Assembly (NCBI GenBank): GCA_016716745.1
Contig: JADJVD010000007.1
Span: forward strand, 62,001-126,000
Direction of reading: 5' to 3'
Source of the DNA: Hyphomicrobiales bacterium
Lineage (GTDB): Bacteria; Pseudomonadota; Alphaproteobacteria; Rhizobiales; Beijerinckiaceae
Length of the DNA: 64,000 bases
Made by a program: the position numbers and the translations under genes. Shown here one piece after another: positions 42,725 through 51,701 of this stretch; the stretch's first letter is position 1, and the number at the start of each line of letters is the position of its first letter. The notes beneath the pieces are model-generated. The model did not search any database, was not told the origin of the DNA, and was given only the letters and a program-made list of their open reading frames with translations.

Positions 42725-43633
42725 TCACCCCATGCGCACGCCGAGACGGCCCGCCAGATCCTGCACGAACTGCCAGGCCGTGCGGCCCGAACGCGCGCCG
42801 CGCGTCGTCGCCCATTCCAGCGCCTGCGCCTCCAGCTCCGCCTCGTCGATGGCGATGGCGAAGTGGCGGACATAGCCGCGCACCATGTCGAGATATTCGT
42901 CCTGACTGCACTTGTGGAAGCCGAGCCAGAGCCCGAAGCGGTCCGACAGCGACACCTTCTCCTCCACCGCCTCGTGCGGGTTGATCGCGGTGGAGCGCTC
43001 GTTCTCCATCATGTCGCGCGGCAGCAGGTGCCGGCGGTTGGAGGTGGCGTAGAAGATGACGTTGGCCGGCCGGCCTTCGACGCCGCCCTCCAGCGCCGCC
43101 TTCAGCGACTTGTAGGAGGTGTCGTCCGAATCGAAGGACAGGTCGTCGCAGAACACGACGAACGGGTGTTTGACGTCCCTCAACAGACCCATCAGCGCCG
43201 GCAAACTTTCGATGTCCTCGCGATGGATCTCGACCAGCTTCAGCGCCGGCAGCCCGTCCGGCGCGAGGCGGCGGTTGACGTCGGCGTGCGCGGCCTTGAC
43301 CAGCGACGACTTGCCCATGCCGCGCGAGCCCCACAGCAGCGCGTTGTTGGCGGGCAGGCCGCGGGCGAAGCGCTCGGTGTTCTCGGTGAGCAGGTCGCGC
43401 ACCCGGTCGATGCCCTTCAGCAGCGCCATCTCGACGCGGTTGACCCGCGCGACAGGCTGCAAATACGCGCCTTCCGCGTGCCAGACGAAGGCGTCGGCGG
43501 CGGCGAAGTCGGGCGCGGTGCGCGCCGGCGGGGCGAGCCGCTCCAGCGCCTCGGCGATGCGGGCGAGCGCGGCGGCGCCCTCGGGCGAGGCGAGCGAGGC
43601 GGCGATGTCGGCGGCGGAGGGGCGGGACGTCAT
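42725..43633 (-). CDS. DUF815-family AAA+ ATPase
   Basis: 302 residues from ATG 43633. Walker A LLWGSRGMGKSSLVKAA (about 98-114), Walker B PFVVFCDDLSF, sensor-like VIFYATSNRRHLL, and arginine-rich YATSNRRHL. The family is widespread, single-domain, and of unknown function, often described only as ATP-binding protein. It runs opposite to yajC, with a 228-base divergent region. Downstream on the same strand is the broken HNH-like gene, probably co-transcribed. Confidence 0.88.
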   Translation of the reverse strand: MTSRPSAADIAASLASPEGAAALARIAEALERLAPPARTAPDFAAADAFVWHAEGAYLQPVARVNRVEMALLKGIDRVRDLLTENTERFARGLPANNALLWGSRGMGKSSLVKAAHADVNRRLAPDGLPALKLVEIHREDIESLPALMGLLRDVKHPFVVFCDDLSFDSDDTSYKSLKAALEGGVEGRPANVIFYATSNRRHLLPRDMMENERSTAINPHEAVEEKVSLSDRFGLWLGFHKCSQDEYLDMVRGYVRHFAIAIDEAELEAQALEWATTRGARSGRTAWQFVQDLAGRLGVRMG

Positions 43634-43779
43634 GGGCGGGCCGGAGGGTTGGTGGGTCTCGCGCCGTTTATCGCGGGCCGGGGCGCGCGTCGACTGGCCC
43701 GGCGCGCAGGGGCGGCCCGCGCCGGCGGCGCGGCCGGCCGGACAGGGGGACGGACAAGGGACGGGCAGGGGAGCCGGCA

Positions 43780-43807
43780 TTGCTTTCGGAGGCGTCGTCT
43801 GTATAGT
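43780..43807 (+). promoter_or_regulatory. Sigma-70-type promoter for yajC-secD-secF
   Basis: TTGCTT (43780-43785), 16-base spacer, TATAGT (43802-43807), 55 bases upstream of the yajC start. It is a good match to the vegetative consensus in a genome where such AT-rich hexamers are rare. Position is suitable for driving the Sec accessory operon. Confidence 0.55.
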
Positions 43808-43861
43808 CCGCGCGCTTCAAAGACCCCTTGATCTGCGCCGTTCCGAGCGCCGGAGACGTCC

Positions 43862-44191
43862 GTGTTCATTACCCCCGCATTCGCCCAGACCGCTGGCGCC
43901 CCCGGCGGCGCCGACATCATCATGCAGATGGCGCCGTTCGCGCTTATTCTGGTCATCATGTACTTCCTCATTCTTCGCCCCCAGCAGAAGAAGATGAAGG
44001 ACCATCAGGCGATGATCTCGGCGGTGCGGCGCGGCGACACGGTGGTGACCTCCGGCGGCCTGATCGGCAAGGTGACGAAGGCGACCGACGACACCGAAAT
44101 CGAGGTCGAGATCGCGCCCAACACGCGCGTGCGCGTCGTGCGCGGCATGATTTCGGACGTTCGCTCCAAGGGCGAGCCCGTCAAGGAATGA
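43862..44191 (+). CDS. yajC: Preprotein translocase accessory subunit YajC
   Basis: 109 residues from GTG 43862. One membrane segment (about 22-42, MAPFALILVIMYFLILRPQQ) ending in the RPQQKKMKDHQAMI family motif, then a cytoplasmic domain with RRGDTVVTSGGLIGKV. First gene of yajC-secD-secF, which assist SecYEG using the proton-motive force. Confidence 0.95.
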   Translation: MFITPAFAQTAGAPGGADIIMQMAPFALILVIMYFLILRPQQKKMKDHQAMISAVRRGDTVVTSGGLIGKVTKATDDTEIEVEIAPNTRVRVVRGMISDVRSKGEPVKE

Positions 44192-44212
44192 TCGGCGACG
44201 GGATCTGACACG

Positions 44213-45811
44213 ATGTTGCGCTTCGCCACATGGAAAGTCGTCGGCGTCATCGCGTCGGTGGTCTTCGCGATCTTTCTCGTCCTGCCTAGCTTCTTCTCCG
44301 AAGAGACGGCCAAGAGCATCCAGGCGCGCCTGCCGAAGGCGATTCCCTTCAACCAGATCGTGCTCGGCCTCGATCTGCAGGGCGGCGCGCATCTGCTGCT
44401 CGAGGTCGATTCGTCCTCCGTCGCCAAGACGCAGGTGGAGGCGCTGCGCGACGACGTGCGCCGCATCCTGCGCGAGGAGGGCGTGTCGATCGCCGGCGGC
44501 ATCGGCATGCAGCAGCGCGGCGTGCAGTTCCGCGTTCCCGACGAGGCGCAGCGCGCCAAGGTTTTGCCCAAGGTGCGCGGCCTCGCGCAGATCACAGGCG
44601 GCCTGGCGGCTGTCGGCGGCCAGCCCTCGCTTCAGGTGACCGAGGGCGACGAGGGGCTGGTCCTCGTCGCGGTGACCGAGGCGGGCGTCGCCGACCGCGT
44701 CCGCCGCGCCGTCGACCAGACCATCGAGGTGCTGCGTCGCCGCGTCGACGGCACCGGCATGCGCGAGCCCAACATCCAGCGTCAGGGCGCCGACCGCGTG
44801 GTCGTCGACGTGCCCGGCCTGCAGGACACGGTTCAGCTGAAAGAGCTGCTCGGCACGACCGCGAAGCTCGAGTTCCGCCTCGCCGCCGAGCCCGGCACGC
44901 CGGCGAACGAGCGCGAGACGCTGCCCTTCGCCGACGCCACGGAAGGCTCCACCATCGACGTCGAGAAGCGCGTGATGGTCAACGGCGAGGATCTGACCGA
45001 CGCCCAGCCCGGCTTCGATTCCCGCACGCAGGAGCCGATCGTCAACTTCCGCTTCAACATCCGCGGCGGCCAGCGCTTCGGCGAGGCCACCGCCGCCAAT
45101 GTCGGCAAGCCCTTCGCCATCGTGCTCGACAACAAGGTGATCTCGGCGCCGCGCATCCTGTCGCCGATCACCGGCGGCTCGGGGCAGATCTCCGGCCGCT
45201 TCACCGTGCAGCAGGCCAACAATCTCGCCGTGCTGCTGCGCGCCGGCGCGCTGCCGGCCAAGCTCACCGTGGTCGAGGAGCGCACTGTCGGCCCCGGCCT
45301 CGGCCAGGACTCCATCGACGCCGGCAAGATGGCGGCCTATGTCGCCGGCGTGCTGGTGTTCGTCTACATGGTGATGAACTACGGCATCTTCGGCATCTTC
45401 GCGAACCTCGCGCTCGCGGTGCACATCCTGTTCATCTTCGCCGCGCTGGCGCTGCTCGGCGCGACGCTGACGCTGCCCGGCATCGCCGGCGTTGTCTTCA
45501 CCATCGGTCTTGCGGTCGACTCGAACGTGCTGATCTACGAGCGCATCCGCGAGGAGTTCAAGATGGGTCGGTCGATCCTGTCGGCCCTCGACGCGGGCTT
45601 CAAGCGCGCCTTCGGCACCATCATCGACGCGAACGTGACGACCTTCGTGGCGGCCGCGATCCTTTATCTGTTCGGCTCCGGTCCGGTGCGCGGCTTCGCC
45701 GTGTCGCTCGGCCTCGGCATTCTCACCACCGTCGTCACCGCCGTGACGATGACCCGCATGATGATCGCGCTCTGGTATCGCATGAAGCGCCCGACCCGAC
45801 TGCCGATCTGA
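44213..45811 (+). CDS. secD: Protein translocase subunit SecD
   Basis: 532 residues. Membrane protein of the RND superfamily. An N-terminal membrane segment is followed by LGLDLQGGAHLLLEVD, the large periplasmic domain, and five C-terminal membrane segments with VFTIGLAVDSNVLIYERIREE and RGFAVSLGLGILTTVVTAV. It pulls substrates through on the periplasmic side. 21 bases after yajC and 14 before secF. Confidence 0.97.
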   Translation: MLRFATWKVVGVIASVVFAIFLVLPSFFSEETAKSIQARLPKAIPFNQIVLGLDLQGGAHLLLEVDSSSVAKTQVEALRDDVRRILREEGVSIAGGIGMQQRGVQFRVPDEAQRAKVLPKVRGLAQITGGLAAVGGQPSLQVTEGDEGLVLVAVTEAGVADRVRRAVDQTIEVLRRRVDGTGMREPNIQRQGADRVVVDVPGLQDTVQLKELLGTTAKLEFRLAAEPGTPANERETLPFADATEGSTIDVEKRVMVNGEDLTDAQPGFDSRTQEPIVNFRFNIRGGQRFGEATAANVGKPFAIVLDNKVISAPRILSPITGGSGQISGRFTVQQANNLAVLLRAGALPAKLTVVEERTVGPGLGQDSIDAGKMAAYVAGVLVFVYMVMNYGIFGIFANLALAVHILFIFAALALLGATLTLPGIAGVVFTIGLAVDSNVLIYERIREEFKMGRSILSALDAGFKRAFGTIIDANVTTFVAAAILYLFGSGPVRGFAVSLGLGILTTVVTAVTMTRMMIALWYRMKRPTRLPI

Positions 45812-45825
45812 GCCAGGAGACGAGC

Positions 45826-46809
45826 ATGAAACTCCTGCGGCTTGCGCCAGAGACCACCAACATCCCGTTCATGCGCTTCCGGCGCGTGAGCTATCCCTTC
45901 TCGGCCTTCCTCTCGATCGCCGCCGTCCTGCTCTTCCTGATCGCGGGACTGAACTTCGGCATCGACTTTTCCGGCGGCACGCTGATCGAACTGCGCGCCA
46001 GACAGGGCGCGGCCGAGCTTGCCGATCTGCGCACGCTCGGCGGCAAGCTCAATCTCGGCGAGGTCGAGGTGCAAAGCTTCGGCGGCGCGGAGACGAGCGA
46101 CGTCACGTTCCGGTTCGGAACGGTGGCGGGCGGGGACGCGGCGCAACAGGCCGCGGTCAGCCGCGTGCGGGACGCCATCGGCGACCGCTACGAGTTCCGC
46201 CGCGTCGAGGTCGTCGGCCCGCGCGTGTCGGGCGAACTTGTGCAATCGGGAACGCTCGGCGTCGTCGTCGCGATTTTCGGCGTGCTCGTCTATCTCTGGT
46301 TCCGCTTCGAATGGCAGTTCGCCATCGCCGCGATCATCGCGACGATGCACGATCTGTTGCTCACCGTCGGCTTCTTCGCGTTGACTCGGCTCGAGTTCAA
46401 CACGACGTCCATCGCGGCGATCCTCACCATCGTCGGCGTGTCGCTGAACGAGACCGTCATCATTCTCGACCGCATTCGCGAGATGATGCGCAAGTTCAAG
46501 CGAATGCCGACCGACCAGCTGATCGACGTGTCGGTCAACGCGGTGCTGCCGCGCACGATCATGACGGCGACGACGACGCTGCTGGCGCTGCTCGCCCTGT
46601 CGATCTTCGGCGGTCACGTTATCCGCTCCTTCGCGCTGTCGATGACGTTCGGCATCATCGTCGCGACCTACTCGTCGGTGTTCATCTGCGCGCCGATCCT
46701 GATCTATCTCGGCCTGCGCACCGAGGGCGGCGCGGAGCGTGAATCTACGGCCGAGGAAGCGCTCGCGCACGAGGCGCAGCGCGCCAAGGCCGGCGCGAGC
46801 CCGGCGTGA
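45826..46809 (+). CDS. secF: Protein translocase subunit SecF
   Basis: 327 residues with six membrane segments. The first periplasmic region has NFGIDFSGGTLIELR; the C-terminal membrane core has LTIVGVSLNETVIILDRIREMMRK. It forms a complex with SecD. The stop overlaps the next gene by four bases (GTGA), so the Mth938-domain gene is translationally coupled. Confidence 0.97.
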   Translation: MKLLRLAPETTNIPFMRFRRVSYPFSAFLSIAAVLLFLIAGLNFGIDFSGGTLIELRARQGAAELADLRTLGGKLNLGEVEVQSFGGAETSDVTFRFGTVAGGDAAQQAAVSRVRDAIGDRYEFRRVEVVGPRVSGELVQSGTLGVVVAIFGVLVYLWFRFEWQFAIAAIIATMHDLLLTVGFFALTRLEFNTTSIAAILTIVGVSLNETVIILDRIREMMRKFKRMPTDQLIDVSVNAVLPRTIMTATTTLLALLALSIFGGHVIRSFALSMTFGIIVATYSSVFICAPILIYLGLRTEGGAERESTAEEALAHEAQRAKAGASPA

Positions 46810-47198
46810 GCGCGCCGGGGCGACGCTACGACGGCTTCGCGCCCGGCCGCCATTCGATCGACGGATACGGGCGCGGCGGCTTCGCCTTCGCCGGCATGAC
46901 GCATCGCGGCTCGGTCCTCGCGTTGCCGTCCGGCGTCCACATCTGGCGCGCCACGACGCCGGAGGAGATCACCGCCGAGTCGCTCGGCCCGCTCTTCGCC
47001 GAGCCCGCCGGCGCGGTCGAGCTGCTGCTCGTCGGCACGGGCGAGGCGCTCGCGCCCTTGAGCGCCCCGCTGCGCGCGGCGCTGGCGGCCGCCGGCATCC
47101 GCGCGGATTCGATGGCGACGGGCGCGGCCGCGCGCACCTTCAACGTGCTGTTCGCCGAAAAGCGTCGCGTCGCCGCCGCGCTGCTCGCGGTGGATTGA
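46806..47198 (+). CDS. Mth938-domain (NDUFAF3-like) protein
   Basis: 130 residues from GTG 46806. The single Mth938/DUF498 domain: RHSIDGYGRGGFAFAGMTHRGSVLALPSG ... VELLLVGTGEALAPLSAPLRAALAAAGI ... MATGAAARTFNVLFAEKR. The mitochondrial homologue is the complex I assembly factor NDUFAF3; the bacterial function is not established. The next gene encodes a homologue of NDUFAF6, another complex I assembly factor. TGATG overlap joins the two. Confidence 0.87.
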   Translation: MSAPGRRYDGFAPGRHSIDGYGRGGFAFAGMTHRGSVLALPSGVHIWRATTPEEITAESLGPLFAEPAGAVELLLVGTGEALAPLSAPLRAALAAAGIRADSMATGAAARTFNVLFAEKRRVAAALLAVD

Positions 47199-48037
47199 TG
47201 GGCGGGCTCGCCGCGGCCTACGCCGCCTGCGCAGACGACGTGAAGCTGTTCGACCGCGACCGCTGGCTCGCCGATCTGCTGCTGCCCGAGCCCGCGCGCG
47301 AGGCCTGTTTCGCGCTGCACGCCTTCTCCGCCGAGATCGCGCGCGTGCGCGAGACGGTGTCGCAGCCCTCGCTCGGCGAGATCCGCTATCAATGGTGGCG
47401 CGAGGCGATCGAGGGCGCGCGCCCCGGCGAGGCGTCGGCCAATCCCGCGGCCGCCGCGCTGCTCGACGCGGCAGAGCGTTTCCGTTGGCCGCGACAGGCG
47501 CTCCTCGCGCTGATCGACGCGCGCGTGTTCGATCTCTACGACGACCCGATGCCGGATCTGGCGCAGCTTGAAGGCTATTGCGGCGAGACCGTCTCCGCGC
47601 TGTTCCGGCTCGCGAGCCTCGCGCTCGCCGGCGGCCGCGATCCGGGCGGGGCGGCCGCCTGCGGCCATGCCGGCGTCGCCTACGGCATCGTCGGCCTGTT
47701 GCGCGCGCTGCCGTGGCATGCCGCGCGCGGCCAATGCTATCTGCCGCTCGATATGCTCGCCCGCCACGGGGCGTCGCGCGAGGATGTCGTCGCCGGCCGC
47801 GCCGCGCCGGGGCTGCTCGCGACGCTTGCGGAGTTGCGGGCCATCGCCCGCAAACATCTTGGCCATGCGCGCGCCGGCCTGACCGACATACGTCGCGACG
47901 CGCGGCTGGCGCTCGCCCCGCTCGGCCTCGTTCCGCTCTATCTCGAAGCGATGGAGCGCGCCCATTACGCGCCCTTCGCCACGGTGGTCGACGCGCCGCA
48001 ATGGCGCAAGCAATGGGCGCTCTGGCGCGGCGCCTGA
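47198..48037 (+). CDS. Squalene/phytoene synthase family protein (NDUFAF6-like)
   Basis: 279 residues. Isoprenoid synthase-like fold with FDRDRWLADLLLPEPAREACFALHAFSAEIARVRETV, and SQPSLGEIRYQWWREAI; the Asp-rich motifs of true synthases are poorly kept (ERARDLTD class: here DIRRDARLALAPL), so catalysis is doubtful. The closest relatives by context and sequence style are the alphaproteobacterial proteins related to the mitochondrial complex I assembly factor NDUFAF6. Not part of a carotenoid or hopanoid cluster here. Converges on the choline-sulfatase gene with no gap. Confidence 0.85.
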   Translation: MGGLAAAYAACADDVKLFDRDRWLADLLLPEPAREACFALHAFSAEIARVRETVSQPSLGEIRYQWWREAIEGARPGEASANPAAAALLDAAERFRWPRQALLALIDARVFDLYDDPMPDLAQLEGYCGETVSALFRLASLALAGGRDPGGAAACGHAGVAYGIVGLLRALPWHAARGQCYLPLDMLARHGASREDVVAGRAAPGLLATLAELRAIARKHLGHARAGLTDIRRDARLALAPLGLVPLYLEAMERAHYAPFATVVDAPQWRKQWALWRGA

Positions 48038-49580
48038 TTATTCCTGCAAGGTCGAGGGCAGGGGCGGGAACCGGCTCTGCACGTCGGTCGCCGTCACGTC
48101 GGCGCGGTGGTTGCGCGTGTATTGCTCGCTGGCGAGCCGCAGCGGCTGATAGTCCCACGGAAAGTGTTTTCCCGTCAGCAGCGCCTTGAACACTGCGAGC
48201 CGAGCCTGCTGGCTCTCGATCACGGCGCGCCGCGTCGCCGCCGCGTCGAAACGCGCGCGCAGCGCGGCCTGGAACGCGGCGACGCGCATCGCCTGATCGG
48301 GATCGGCGGCGAGATTGCGCGTCTCGTGCGGATCGCTCGCTAGATCGAACAGCATGTCGGGGTCGTCGCCGCAGGCGATGAATTTATGCGCGCCGCGCCG
48401 CGCCATCAGCATCGGCGCTGGAACGCCCTCGGCGAGATATTCGCCGACGATCATGCGGTCGGCCATCTCAGCGCCCTCGATCAGCGGCAGCAGGCTCGCC
48501 CCGTCGACCGGGCTCGCGAGCGCGGCCGAGGCGCCCGGCCGCGCGAAATCGACCAGCGTCGGCAGAATGTCGGCGAGGCTCGCCGGCGTCGCCACGCGGC
48601 GCGGCGCGAAGCGTTGCGGGGCATGCACGAGGAACGGCACGCGCGCGGCCGGCTCGCGGAAGCTCATCTTGTACCAGAGCCCGCGCTCGCCGAGAAAATC
48701 GCCATGGTCGGAGACGAGCATGACGATCGTGTTCTCGCGCATGCGGCAGGTCTCGAGCGTGTCGAGCAGGCGGCCGACGAGCGAGTCGATGTAGGAAATG
48801 TTGGCGTAGTAGCCGTGACGCGAGGCGCGCACATCCGCCTCGCTCACCGCGAAACGCCCCATGTCCGACATGTCGTAAAGCCGCGCGCTCGCCGCGTCCA
48901 TCTCAGCGCGGGATCGGCGCGACGGCCGGCGCGTCGATCTCCTCGTCGCGATACATCGACCAGAACTTGTCGCGCGCGACGTAAGGATCGTGCGGATGCG
49001 TGAACGAGACGGTCAGCAGCAGCGGCGTATCGCCGGCATAGCGCGCATGATCGAACAGTCTGCGCTCGGCGAGGAAGCACACCTCGTCGTCGTATTCGAG
49101 CTGGTTGGTGATCTCGGCGACGCCCGCCTGCAGCACGGACGACATGTTGTGATACCACCAGTCGATGCGCTCGTCGGGCTTCGTCCAGTCCGGCGTCCAG
49201 CCGAAATCGGCCGGATAGATGTCCGTCGTCAGCCGCTCCTCGAAACCGTGCAACTGATCGGGCCCGACGAAATGCATCTTGCCCGACAGGCAGGTGCGAT
49301 AGCCCTCGAGCCGCAAGTAGTGCGCGAAGGTCGGGATCGACGAGCGGAACTCGGCGGCGTTGTCGTAGACCTGCGTGCGGCCCGAGAGCTGCCCGGTCAT
49401 CAGCGTCGCGCGGGCCGGCGCGCAGAGCGGGGCGGGTGAGTAGAAATTGTCGAACACGACGCCGCCCTCGGCGAGCCGCGACAGGTTCGGCGTCTTCACG
49501 ACGCCATGCCCGTAGAAGGGCAGGAACTGCGCGGCGAGCTGGTCGACGACGACGAGAAGGAGATGCGGGCGAGGCGCCAT
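48038..49580 (-). pseudogene. betC: Choline-sulfatase, frame broken near the middle
   Basis: Alkaline-phosphatase-superfamily sulfatase, choline-O-sulfate to choline and sulfate, feeding glycine betaine synthesis. ATG 49580 opens MAPRPHLLLVVVDQLAAQFL; the formylglycine site is CAPAR in PAPLCAPARATLMTGQ; TCLSGKMHFVGPDQLHGFEE, IDWWYHNMSS and SFTHPHDPYVARDKFW are choline-sulfatase patterns. The first frame ends at TGA 48903-48905, after PAVAPIPR; the next frame continues MDAASARLYDM and carries SDHGDFLGERGLWYK to TAA 48038. Removing one base at about 48905 (CGCTGAGATG to CGCGAGATG) joins them as PIPREMDAAS. ATG 49604 is an alternative start. Could instead be real decay. Confidence 0.85.
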
Positions 49581-49642
49581 TGCGGACTCCGGGGATGCGC
49601 CCATGTCATAGGGCCGCAGCGTCCGGAAGTCAGCGCCCCTCG

Positions 49643-50347
49643 CTACGACGCGGCCGCGATGCGCCGCAGCGCGGCGAAATCGACGAGCCGCACTGCGCCG
49701 CGTCCGACGCTGACGACGCCCTGCGCGGAAAGCCGCGCCATGATGCGGGCGACCGCCTCGCGCGTCGCGCCGAGATGGTCGGCGAGGCGCTGCTGCGTCC
49801 AGCGCGCGACGCCCTCGCTGTCCGCCTGCGCCAGCAGAGTCGCGGCGAGCCGTTGTTCGAGCTTGAGCGAATGCACCTGTTCGAGTTCGTCCATCAATCG
49901 GAAGACGAGGGTCGACAGCGCCCGCACGGTGAGGTCGCGGATCGCCGGCTCGCGCTCGAACAGGGCGCGGAAGGCGTGGCCCGGCGCGACGCCGACCGTG
50001 CAGTCGCTGTCGGCGCGCACGAAGGCGGGATAACGCAGATCGGCGAACAGGCTGTTCAGCGCCAGCACGCAGGTCTCGCCCGGCCGCAGCAGATAGAGCC
50101 CCGCCTCGCGACCGGAGGGCGACAGCGCATACACGCGCAAAGCCCCGGACAGCACGAAGAAGGCGCCCGACACCGGGTCGCCCTTCTCGATCACCGGCTG
50201 GCCGGCGCAGAAGGCGCGGCGCGCCATCGACGCCTCGAGCAGGGCGCGCCCGTCGGCCGAGAGCGCCGACATCAGGTCCGTCGCGCCGGATCGCGTCTCG
50301 ATGGTCCGCCCGACGCGCCCGCCGGCCGTCGCCCTGTGGTCCGTCAT
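49643..50347 (-). CDS. Crp/Fnr-family transcriptional regulator
   Basis: 234 residues from ATG 50347 (an in-frame ATG at 50359 adds four). An N-terminal cyclic-nucleotide-type sensor domain (GDPVSGAFFVLSGALRVYALSP ... GETCVLALNSLFADLRYPA) and a C-terminal winged helix-turn-helix (about 165-234: TQQRLADHLGATREAVARIMARLSAQG). The N-terminal Cys cluster of FNR is not present, so it is not an oxygen-sensing FNR. Directly downstream (41 bases) of a diheme peroxidase gene on the same strand, so it may control that enzyme. Confidence 0.9.
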   Translation of the reverse strand: MTDHRATAGGRVGRTIETRSGATDLMSALSADGRALLEASMARRAFCAGQPVIEKGDPVSGAFFVLSGALRVYALSPSGREAGLYLLRPGETCVLALNSLFADLRYPAFVRADSDCTVGVAPGHAFRALFEREPAIRDLTVRALSTLVFRLMDELEQVHSLKLEQRLAATLLAQADSEGVARWTQQRLADHLGATREAVARIMARLSAQGVVSVGRGAVRLVDFAALRRIAAAS

Positions 50348-50388
50348 GCAGGCGATCATAGCGATTGTCCCGATGCGCGCCGTCTGCG

Positions 50389-51654
50389 TCACCGCGACGC
50401 GGCGGCGAGACGTTCGCTCGTCAGCGCGTTCAGAAAGGCGACGATGTCGTCGACGTCCTCCTCCGTCATCACACGCCGGCTCGTCGGCTCGAAGCGGCGT
50501 TGGTCGGCGAGCCATGCCGGCGGCGGGCTCGCCGCGCCCGTCCAGGCGAGCGTGGCGCGCGCCTGCAACTCGGCCATGATGCGCACCGCCTCCTTCAACT
50601 CGCTCACCGAGCCGTCGTGAAGATATGGCGCCGTCAGCGCGACGTTGCGCAGCGAGGGGATGCGCCAAACCCCGTTCTCGGCCTGCGGGCCGGCGCGGCC
50701 CTTGTCGCGCCCCAGCGTCGCCTCGAAGCGCGTGCCGCGCGTCATCAACTGCATGAACGGCCGCCGCGGCTCGAACATGCTCGCGCCGCTGAAGTTCGGC
50801 CCGCTGTGGCAGCGCGAACAGCCGATCTCGTCGAACCGCGCCATGCCGCGTTTCTGCCGCGCGTCGAGCGCCGTCGCCTCGCCGCGCACGAAACGGTCGT
50901 AGGGCGCGTCGGACGTGATCAGCGTGCGCTCGAAGTCGGCGAGCGCGCGGGCCAGATGCGGCGCGTCGATCCGCGCGGAGGGTCCGAACGCGCGCGCGAA
51001 GGCGGCGCGCCAGTCCGGCGTGTCGATGCGGGCGAGCGCCGCCTCGATGGACTCGGCCGCCATCTCGATCGGATTGACGATAGGGCCGAGCGCCTGCTCC
51101 TCCAGCGAGCCCGCGCGTCCGTCCCAGAAAAGCTTCGTCTGGAAGGCCGCGTTGTAGACGGTCGGCGTGTTGCGCGTTCCCGTCTGCCCGTCGACGCCGA
51201 CCGCGACGCGCCGTCCGTCCGCGCCGCCCTTCGCCGTCAGATCGTGACAGGAGGCGCAGGTGAGCGTTCCGTCGCGCGACAGCGCCGGTTCGTCAGAACA
51301 GCGCCCGACCAAGCGCGGCGACGGCAGGATCGACCGCGAAGCCTCGCCCGGCAGGGCGCGCCAGTCCTGCGGCTGGAATGCGCCGGCGACGAGGTCGTCG
51401 CGCGCCGCCTCGAGCGGCGCCGGCGGGCCCGACGGCGCCAGCGTGCGGGCATGGGCCAGCACGACGATGACGCCAATCTTGATCAGCGCGGCGACCACGC
51501 CGAAGGTCAGGCCGGCGACAAGAAAGATTTGCCTCGGCCCGTGGAGGCCGATGGAGGGCGCCAGGTCGCGCCGCACCAGTTGCGCGGCAGCCAGGAAGCC
51601 GAGCATGACCGCGACCGCGGCCACGCCGACGATGAACGCAAGATCGGACGCCAT
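50389..51654 (-). CDS. Membrane-anchored diheme cytochrome c peroxidase/MauG-family protein
   Basis: 421 residues. Two N-terminal membrane segments (about 5-27 and 42-67), then a periplasmic domain with two c-type heme motifs, TCASCHDL (about 132) and GCSRCHSG (about 277). The sequence SFRNTP/GTRNTPTVYN-like (GTRNTPTVYNAAFQ) and DGRAGSLEEQALGP are the bacterial cytochrome c peroxidase/MauG family marks. Whether it reduces H2O2 or modifies a protein is not clear. The N-terminal double membrane anchor is unusual for this family. The downstream regulator and upstream DUF4242 gene are on the same strand. Confidence 0.9.
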   Translation of the reverse strand: MASDLAFIVGVAAVAVMLGFLAAAQLVRRDLAPSIGLHGPRQIFLVAGLTFGVVAALIKIGVIVVLAHARTLAPSGPPAPLEAARDDLVAGAFQPQDWRALPGEASRSILPSPRLVGRCSDEPALSRDGTLTCASCHDLTAKGGADGRRVAVGVDGQTGTRNTPTVYNAAFQTKLFWDGRAGSLEEQALGPIVNPIEMAAESIEAALARIDTPDWRAAFARAFGPSARIDAPHLARALADFERTLITSDAPYDRFVRGEATALDARQKRGMARFDEIGCSRCHSGPNFSGASMFEPRRPFMQLMTRGTRFEATLGRDKGRAGPQAENGVWRIPSLRNVALTAPYLHDGSVSELKEAVRIMAELQARATLAWTGAASPPPAWLADQRRFEPTSRRVMTEEDVDDIVAFLNALTSERLAAASR

Positions 51655-51701
51655 GATTGTCTCGCATGTGGGGCGGGGCGCGGGGCGCCCCGCCGGTCGC
51701 C

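Noticed and set aside
47198..48037. Carotenoid biosynthesis gene (true phytoene synthase)
   Set aside because: The Asp-rich substrate motifs are not well kept and no other carotenoid gene is nearby; the context is the conserved secDF neighbourhood with an NDUFAF3-like partner.
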